The notes beneath the pieces are model-generated. The model did not search any database, was not told where the DNA came from, and worked only from the letters and a program-made list of their open reading frames with translations. 9,946 nucleotides of DNA from Campylobacterota bacterium (GTDB taxonomy: Bacteria > Campylobacterota > Campylobacteria > Campylobacterales > SZUA-545), in the NCBI GenBank assembly GCA_030836705.1, contig JAUPLZ010000266.1, positions 1 through 9,946 of the forward strand, written 5' to 3'. Shown here in pieces: positions 5,672 through 9,946 of the stretch. Each line of letters begins with the position of its first letter. Within the stretch, counting starts at the first letter, position 1. The position numbers were made by a program, and so were the translations under genes.

Positions 5672-7423
5672 TTAATTTTCCAAAGTAGAGATATCGCCCT
5701 CTGGCAATCCCATCTCTCTTGCTTTTAGCAGTCTGCGCATTATTTTGCCGCTTCTTGTTTTTGGAAGGTTTTGTTCAAACTCAATCTCTTTTGGCGCTAT
5801 CGCACTACCTAGTTTTTTTCGCCCAAAGCCAAGCAACTCTCTTTTTAACTCTTCTGATGGGCTAAAGCCGTTTTTTAGAGATACAAATGCTTTTACCAGT
5901 TGCCCTATCATTGGGTCAGGCTTGCCTATGACTCCGGCTTCAGCGACCGATGGATGCTCCATTAAGGCACTCTCTACTTCAAAAGGTCCGACCATGTGAC
6001 CGGAGGTTTTTATAATATCATCTGCACGACCGACAAAGTGAAAATATCCATTCTTGTCTTTATATGCCAAATCGCCGGAGATATACCAACCTTGGACAAA
6101 AGATTTTTTATATCGCTCCTCATCATGCAAATAGGTGCGAAACATAGACGGCCAGTTCGGTTTGAGTGCCAAATCCCCCTCTTTGTTTGGCTCTTGTATC
6201 TCTGTGATTGTGCCATTTTCGTTTTGATGTACTATGGCAACTTTTATTCCAGGCAGAGGTCGTCCCATAGAGCCTAATATAATATCCTGAGAGATGAGGT
6301 TGGCTATCATTATCGCTCCTGTCTCTGTCTGCCACCAATTATCATGAATGGGCATATTTAGTTTTTGCATACCCCATACGATCGCCTCCGGATTTAGAGG
6401 CTCGCCTACGCTTTGGATAAGTCTTAAATTTGAAAGGTCATACTCTTTTAAGGGATTGTTGTCTATTCGCATCAAGCGGCGGATTGCGGTAGGGGCTGTA
6501 TACCAGATTGTGATTTTTTCATTTTGAAGTGTCGAATACCATCTTTTTGCATCAAATTCAGCCTCATCGACAATATTTGTAATGCCGTGAAGCCATGGTG
6601 TGATAATGCCGTATGAAGTGCCGGTAACCCAGCCTGGATCTGCTGTGCACCAATAGATATCGTCTGGATGAAAATCTAATACATATTTTCCGCTCATCCA
6701 GTGCGCATAAGCTGCTTTGTGCACATGAACAACACCCTTTGGCATACCGGTGGTGCCACTTGTAAAATGAAGAATTGACATATCCTCAGGATCTGTAAAA
6801 GGAATTTCAAACTCGCTTGAAGCTTGATTCATTAATTTTTTTAGCGAAAGTATTTGGTCGCTTTCGTTTTCCTCTGAATCTATTAAAAGTATCGCTTGAA
6901 GCTGCGGGAGCTCGGCTAAGAATGGTCTAACTTTTTTTTCAAAAAGAGATTTAGTCGTAACCAAAGCCTTTGCATCGCCTCTTTGCAATCTTTGGAGTAT
7001 TGGTTCTGGTCCAAATTGCGAAAAAAGCGGACACATTACGCTAAGATTTTTTAGGATTCCGATAGCAGCTATATATAACTCAGGCAGTCTGGTAGAAAGA
7101 GTAAAAACTCTATCTCCTTTTGAAATTCCGAGTGTTTTTAAAACATTTGCAAATTTAGCGCTCTCTTGTTTTATTTTAAAAAACGAGTATTCAATCCTTT
7201 GGTTGTTTTCGCCTAGCCAAATAAGAGCCGGTTTATTAGCCAAAGCCCCATTGGCATGTCTGTCTATTGCCTCATGAGCTATATTTAGCCCGCCGGCAGG
7301 CAATCCGTCAAAGCAAAGAGCAAGCGACTTCCAATCAAAAGTTTCACACTCTTTTTCATAATCTAGCAAATTTGGCGTTACCGGAAAATTCTGCAAACTC
7401 TTCTTGATGCGGCTTTCTCTCAT
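5672..7423 (-). CDS. acsA: AMP-forming acetate--CoA ligase (acetyl-CoA synthetase)
   Basis: This is an adenylate-forming enzyme of 583 residues with the chosen start. It makes acetyl-CoA from acetate, ATP and CoA. Numbering from that start, the P-loop TSGTTGMPKG is at 221-230, and WWQTETG (363-369) carries the tryptophan that limits the acyl pocket to acetate or propionate in the Acs family. YISGDLAY is near 447-454, and the hinge/A8 region GRADDIIKTSGHMVGPFEVE is at 465-484. The C-terminal PKTRSGK ends in Lys560, the adenylation lysine that protein acetylases usually modify. An ATG at 7453 would add ten residues, but it has no Shine-Dalgarno sequence at usable distance and overlaps the candidate -10 element; the ATG at 7423 has AAGGA seven bases upstream. 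It is the first gene of the minus-strand operon, so acetate and 2-oxoacid routes to acetyl-CoA would be expressed together. The length resembles the short Bacillus AcsA type. Confidence 0.9.
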   Translation of the reverse strand: MRESRIKKSLQNFPVTPNLLDYEKECETFDWKSLALCFDGLPAGGLNIAHEAIDRHANGALANKPALIWLGENNQRIEYSFFKIKQESAKFANVLKTLGISKGDRVFTLSTRLPELYIAAIGILKNLSVMCPLFSQFGPEPILQRLQRGDAKALVTTKSLFEKKVRPFLAELPQLQAILLIDSEENESDQILSLKKLMNQASSEFEIPFTDPEDMSILHFTSGTTGMPKGVVHVHKAAYAHWMSGKYVLDFHPDDIYWCTADPGWVTGTSYGIITPWLHGITNIVDEAEFDAKRWYSTLQNEKITIWYTAPTAIRRLMRIDNNPLKEYDLSNLRLIQSVGEPLNPEAIVWGMQKLNMPIHDNWWQTETGAIMIANLISQDIILGSMGRPLPGIKVAIVHQNENGTITEIQEPNKEGDLALKPNWPSMFRTYLHDEERYKKSFVQGWYISGDLAYKDKNGYFHFVGRADDIIKTSGHMVGPFEVESALMEHPSVAEAGVIGKPDPMIGQLVKAFVSLKNGFSPSEELKRELLGFGRKKLGSAIAPKEIEFEQNLPKTRSGKIMRRLLKAREMGLPEGDISTLEN

Positions 7424-7430
7424 ATTTGCA

Positions 7431-7435
7431 TCCTT
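7431..7435 (-). promoter_or_regulatory. ribosome binding site deciding the ligase start
   Basis: AAGGA on the minus strand sits seven bases before the ATG at 7423. The alternative ATG at 7453 has its nearest AAGGAG about 20 bases upstream, too far to serve. This favours the 583-residue protein. Confidence 0.65.
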
Positions 7436-7450
7436 TAAAAATAAATCAAT

Positions 7451-7456
7451 CATAAT
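7451..7456 (+). promoter_or_regulatory. candidate -10 element for the lipoylation/E3 operon
   Basis: CATAAT matches TATAAT at five of six positions and would place a transcript start near 7463, leaving a leader of about 30 bases before the ATG at 7493. There is no convincing -35 box, which is usual in Campylobacterota. It overlaps the minus-strand -10 candidate by five bases. Confidence 0.35.
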
Positions 7457-7457
7457 A
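7452..7457 (-). promoter_or_regulatory. candidate -10 element for the dehydrogenase operon
   Basis: TATTAT, read on the minus strand and directly preceded by TG, would start transcription near 7445 and give a leader of about 20 bases containing the AAGGA of the ligase gene. No -35 match is seen. The position fits the preferred start at 7423 rather than 7453. Confidence 0.4.
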
Positions 7458-7479
7458 CAAGAGATATTTTAGGCTCCTT

Positions 7480-7483
7480 AGGA
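7480..7483 (+). promoter_or_regulatory. ribosome binding site deciding the transferase start
   Basis: AGGA lies nine bases before the ATG at 7493. The in-frame TTG at 7484 directly abuts this AGGA and so cannot use it, which favours the ATG. Confidence 0.55.
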
Positions 7484-7492
7484 TTGGCATAT

Positions 7493-8230
7493 ATGTTTGA
7501 TTATAAAAAGTGGCGATTTATTAAGACAGGTGTTAATTCTGCATATTGGAATATGGCGGTTGATGAAGCGCTTATTAGAAATTTAAAAGATGATGATTTG
7601 CCTATTTTTCGTATCTACGGATGGGAAAATTCCATTTCAATCGGACGATTTTCTAATATAAAAAAGCTTGATAAAAAAATAGATTTTGTTCGTCGAATAA
7701 CCGGCGGCGGGATGTTAGCGCATGGCAATGATATCTCTTATTCTATAGTGCTGCCTCGCAGGTTTTTAAAAAATCATGGAGTCAAAGAGAGTTATAACTT
7801 TTTATGTCGATTTTTAATCAATCTGTATAAGGTTTTTGGTAAAAAAGCGCAATTTGCTTTTGAAAAAGAGCTGGAAATAAAAAAATCAGATATCTGTCTA
7901 GCCGGACTTGAAGAGCATGATATAGTAATAGACGGCAAAAAAATAGGTGGAAATGCACAGAGGCATACAAAAACGGTAGTTTTCCAACACGGCAGTATTC
8001 CTATATCTTTTAACAGAGTTGAATTTGACGGGGTTGTTTCTCTTAAAGAGCTTGGGATTTTAATCTCATTTGATGAACTTTCCGATAAGCTAAAAGAGTC
8101 GTTTGTGAAAACTTTTGAAGTAGCTTTTGTGGATGATTCTCTAACCCTTGCAGAAGAAAAAGATGCTAGGGAATTTTTTTTAAATAAATACACTAAAGAC
8201 GAGTGGAATATTGATGCAAAAAACAAATAG
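7493..8230 (+). CDS. lipoate/octanoate protein transferase, LplA/LipM fold
   Basis: This 245-residue protein (from the ATG at 7493) belongs to the biotin/lipoate A/B transferase fold (PF03099). It begins with WRFIKTGVNSAYWNMAVDEAL (7-27), the standard LplA/LipM opening, then SISIGRFSN (47-55) and RRITGGGMLAHGNDISYS (67-84), the RRxxGGG ligand loop. DGKKIGGNAQ (147-156) contains the conserved Lys150, and VFQHGSIPI (163-171) follows. Cys135 in ICLAG lies 15 residues before that lysine, where LipM octanoyltransferases have their nucleophilic cysteine; LplA ligases lack it. The protein also lacks the C-terminal ligase domain of E. coli LplA (337 residues). I therefore lean to a LipM-like octanoyl-ACP:protein transferase, though a ligase with a separate accessory domain is possible. 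The next gene, LipA, overlaps its end by 17 bases, so the two steps of lipoate assembly are coupled. The likely target is E2 Lys42 across the divergent promoter. Confidence 0.85.
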   Translation: MFDYKKWRFIKTGVNSAYWNMAVDEALIRNLKDDDLPIFRIYGWENSISIGRFSNIKKLDKKIDFVRRITGGGMLAHGNDISYSIVLPRRFLKNHGVKESYNFLCRFLINLYKVFGKKAQFAFEKELEIKKSDICLAGLEEHDIVIDGKKIGGNAQRHTKTVVFQHGSIPISFNRVEFDGVVSLKELGILISFDELSDKLKESFVKTFEVAFVDDSLTLAEEKDAREFFLNKYTKDEWNIDAKNK

Positions 8231-9065
8231 ACCAAATTGGCTAAACAAAAAAATCTCGCCAAGTTCACACAAAGAGATGAGAGCACTGCTTGAAGAAAAA
8301 AGTATTAGCACAATCTGTCAAGAGGCTTTGTGTCCAAATATTAGTGAATGCTTTAAGAAAAAAGTAGCAACATTTATGATTTTGGGGACATCTTGCACTC
8401 GTACATGTAGTTTTTGTGCCGTATCAAAAGAAAAACCAATGCCGCCAAATCCAAATGAGCCAAAAAATATAGCCTTAGCAATTAAAGAACTTAGTTTAAA
8501 TCATGCAGTAATTACAAGCCCTACTCGCGATGATTTAAGCGATAACGGCGCAGAGCATTTTTGTAAAACCGTAAAAGAGATTAAAGAGATAAACAAAGAG
8601 ACAATCGTAGAGCTGTTGATTTCTGATATGCAAGAAGATGAACTTTCGCTAAAAAAAATAGCAACAAGCGGTGCAGAAATAATCGGTCATAATTTAGAAA
8701 CAGTGCCTAGATTGTATAACATTAGAAAAGGCGCACACTATAACCGCTCATTGAGGGTTTTGCAAAAGCTATCTATTTTCAATCCGGCGTGCGCAACAAA
8801 AAGCGGTATTATGCTTGGATTTGGTGAAAGCGATGACGAGGTGCTGCAACTTATGCAAGACCTTTTGAGCATAAACTGCAAGCTTCTTAGCATCGGTCAA
8901 TATTTAGCGCCATCTTCTAAGCATGCCAAAGTTATTGAGTATGTAAAGCCGGAGCGGTTTGAATTTTTTAAAAATATCGGTCTTAAGATGGGCTTTTCTT
9001 ATATAAAAAGTTCACCATATACTCGCAGCAGCTATTTAGCTCATGAATACTTGGAGGCAATATGA
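8214..9065 (+). CDS. lipA: lipoyl synthase
   Basis: This is a 283-residue radical SAM enzyme that inserts two sulfurs into protein-bound octanoyl groups. It has both iron-sulfur motifs: auxiliary cluster CX4CX5C at Cys35, Cys40 and Cys46, and the radical SAM CX3CX2C at Cys61, Cys65 and Cys68 (CTRTCSFC). The RSSY serine ligand is at 271-274. SPTRDDLSDNGA (102-113) matches the family's S-x-x-R-D-D-L-x-D-x-G-A, and HNLETVPRLY (159-168) is conserved. The ATG at 8214 is preferred over the adjacent TTG at 8211. It lies inside the end of the transferase gene, and its TGA overlaps the E3 start (ATGA at 9062-9065). The length is slightly under the usual ~290-320, mainly because of a short N-terminus. 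lipA next to a LipM-like gene and E3 indicates a locus that builds the cofactor it uses. All catalytic residues are present. Confidence 0.95.
   Translation: MQKTNRPNWLNKKISPSSHKEMRALLEEKSISTICQEALCPNISECFKKKVATFMILGTSCTRTCSFCAVSKEKPMPPNPNEPKNIALAIKELSLNHAVITSPTRDDLSDNGAEHFCKTVKEIKEINKETIVELLISDMQEDELSLKKIATSGAEIIGHNLETVPRLYNIRKGAHYNRSLRVLQKLSIFNPACATKSGIMLGFGESDDEVLQLMQDLLSINCKLLSIGQYLAPSSKHAKVIEYVKPERFEFFKNIGLKMGFSYIKSSPYTRSSYLAHEYLEAI
9053..9057 (+). promoter_or_regulatory. ribosome binding site of the E3 gene
   Basis: GGAGG lies four bases before the ATG at 9062, within the last codons of lipA. It shows that the ATGA-overlapped start is independently recognised as well as coupled. Confidence 0.7.
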
Positions 9066-9946
9066 AAAATTATGATGTGGTAGTAATAGGGGCAGGTCCG
9101 GCTGGGTATGAAGCTGCTTTGGAGCTTGCAAAAGGCGGTTTTAAGACTCTTCTTGTCGATAAAAACAAAGAAAAAATAGGCGGAACTTGCCTAAATGAGG
9201 GGTGCGTTCCTGCAAAAAACTATCTTCAAAGTGCTGAGTTTATTTCAAAAAGTTCTTATTTTAAAGAGTGCGGCTTGGATGTGGATATAAAAAGCTTTGA
9301 TTTAGGACGCTTAAGAGAAAAGACACTCTTGCTTAAAAATGAGCTTCATTCTGGAGTTTTTTGGCTTTTGGAGCAAGCAGGCGTTGAGCTTTTGTATGGG
9401 AATGCCTCCTTTGTTGATGCTAATACTATTGATATTTCCGGTGAAAAAATTACTTTTAAAAGAGCTATTATTGCAACCGGTTCAAAACCAAAAAACTTAG
9501 CAGAATTGCCGCTGGACAACAAAAATATTATCCCAAGCAGCGGAGTTTTTGAATTAACTTCTTTGCCGTCGTCAATTGCTATTATCGGAGGGGGCGCTAT
9601 TGCGTGTGAGTTCGCGACATTTTTTAGCTCTTTTGGCGCAAAAGTGACATTGATAGTGCGAGGCTCGCAACTTTTAAGCAAGGAAGATGAAGATATATCA
9701 AAAACACTTTTAAGAGCTTTCAAAAAACAAAATATAACTGTTTTAACATCTGCCGTTGTTCAAGAGGCAGAGGTGAAAAACGGTGAAGTTGAATTATTCA
9801 TCAAAGAAATCAAAGAGCCGATTAGATGCAAAATGGTGCTTTGCGCATCAGGTCGAACTCCTTTTACAGATGAGCTAAACCATCAAAAAGCAGGCGTTGA
9901 AAGCGATGAAAGAGGCTATATAAAAGTAAGCAAATCATATGTAGCA
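9062..9946 (+). CDS. lpdA: dihydrolipoamide dehydrogenase (E3), 3' partial, with NADP-type fingerprint
   Basis: The first 295 residues of a class I flavoprotein disulfide reductase are seen; the frame is open to the window edge. FAD-binding GAGPAG is at 10-15. The redox disulfide is Cys43/Cys48 in GGTCLNEGCVPAK (40-52), of the dihydrolipoamide dehydrogenase type. ATGSKP (138-143) and the second FAD contact ASGRTP (262-267) are present. The NAD(P) domain reads IIGGGAIACEFA (174-185), giving GxGxxA, and then VTLIVRGSQLL (195-205). The Glu that selects NAD in typical E3s is replaced by Val199, followed by Arg200, exactly 19 residues after Ala181 as in glutathione reductase. This suggests NADP+ use. 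The C-terminal His-Glu active-site pair is outside the window. The gene follows lipA with an ATGA overlap and probably reoxidises the lipoyl group of the E2 encoded divergently. Another lipoyl-using or thiol reductase role cannot be excluded. Confidence 0.9.
   Translation, partial: MKNYDVVVIGAGPAGYEAALELAKGGFKTLLVDKNKEKIGGTCLNEGCVPAKNYLQSAEFISKSSYFKECGLDVDIKSFDLGRLREKTLLLKNELHSGVFWLLEQAGVELLYGNASFVDANTIDISGEKITFKRAIIATGSKPKNLAELPLDNKNIIPSSGVFELTSLPSSIAIIGGGAIACEFATFFSSFGAKVTLIVRGSQLLSKEDEDISKTLLRAFKKQNITVLTSAVVQEAEVKNGEVELFIKEIKEPIRCKMVLCASGRTPFTDELNHQKAGVESDERGYIKVSKSYVA

Noticed and set aside
7475..7483. Palindrome TCCTTAGGA in the divergent spacer as an operator
   Set aside because: Arms are only 4 bp, and one arm is simply the AGGA ribosome site of the transferase gene; chance is the likelier reading.
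7792..8286. 164-codon open frame antisense to the transferase gene
   Set aside because: Ser/Phe/Cys-rich translation without a recognisable domain, fully opposite a gene with clear motifs; a shadow of A/T-rich codons.
9346..9723. 125-codon open frame antisense to the E3 gene
   Set aside because: No domain, no ribosome site apparent, and opposite conserved E3 sequence.

Overview
The window is AT-rich, densely packed bacterial DNA. Lysine-rich proteins, short intergenic gaps and A/T-biased codons suggest a Campylobacterota (Epsilonproteobacteria) member such as a Sulfurimonas-like sulfur oxidiser. That placement is an inference from sequence style; no rRNA or other marker gene is present.

Layout. 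Bases 1-312 hold the C-terminal end of a plus-strand AAA ATPase with a DUF4143 region. It converges on a seven-gene minus-strand operon, read from 7423 down to 330: an AMP-forming acetate--CoA ligase, E1 alpha, E1 beta and a short E2 of a 2-oxoacid (probably pyruvate) dehydrogenase, a stand-alone acyl carrier protein (ACP), a short-chain dehydrogenase/reductase (SDR), and a saccharopine-dehydrogenase-like NAD(P)-binding protein. The E1 beta, E2, ACP and SDR genes are joined by successive ATGA stop/start overlaps. A 69-base divergent region (7424-7492) separates this operon from a plus-strand operon: a lipoate/octanoate transferase (LplA/LipM fold), lipoyl synthase LipA, and dihydrolipoamide dehydrogenase (E3), which runs off the right edge. 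No gap exceeds 300 bases. I saw no RNA gene, mobile element or CRISPR array.

How the genes fit together. The two operons make a nearly self-contained acetyl-CoA module. E1, E2 and E3 convert a 2-oxoacid to acyl-CoA, and the ligase makes acetyl-CoA from acetate. LipM/LplA plus LipA would build the lipoyl cofactor on E2 Lys42.

What does not fit a routine PDH locus: (i) a dedicated ACP between E2 and the reductases; (ii) a transferase with Cys135 at the LipM (octanoyl-ACP-using) position, which gives one possible job for the ACP; (iii) an E2 whose peripheral subunit-binding segment has lost its usual GTGPxGR loop; (iv) an E3 whose pyridine-nucleotide fold carries GxGxxA and Val-Arg, the glutathione-reductase (NADPH) pattern, in place of GxGxxG and Glu; (v) two reductase-like genes at the operon end. 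Two hypotheses follow. The ACP may be the local octanoyl donor for lipoylation, or the complex may hand acyl groups to the ACP for NADPH-dependent reduction by the downstream enzymes.
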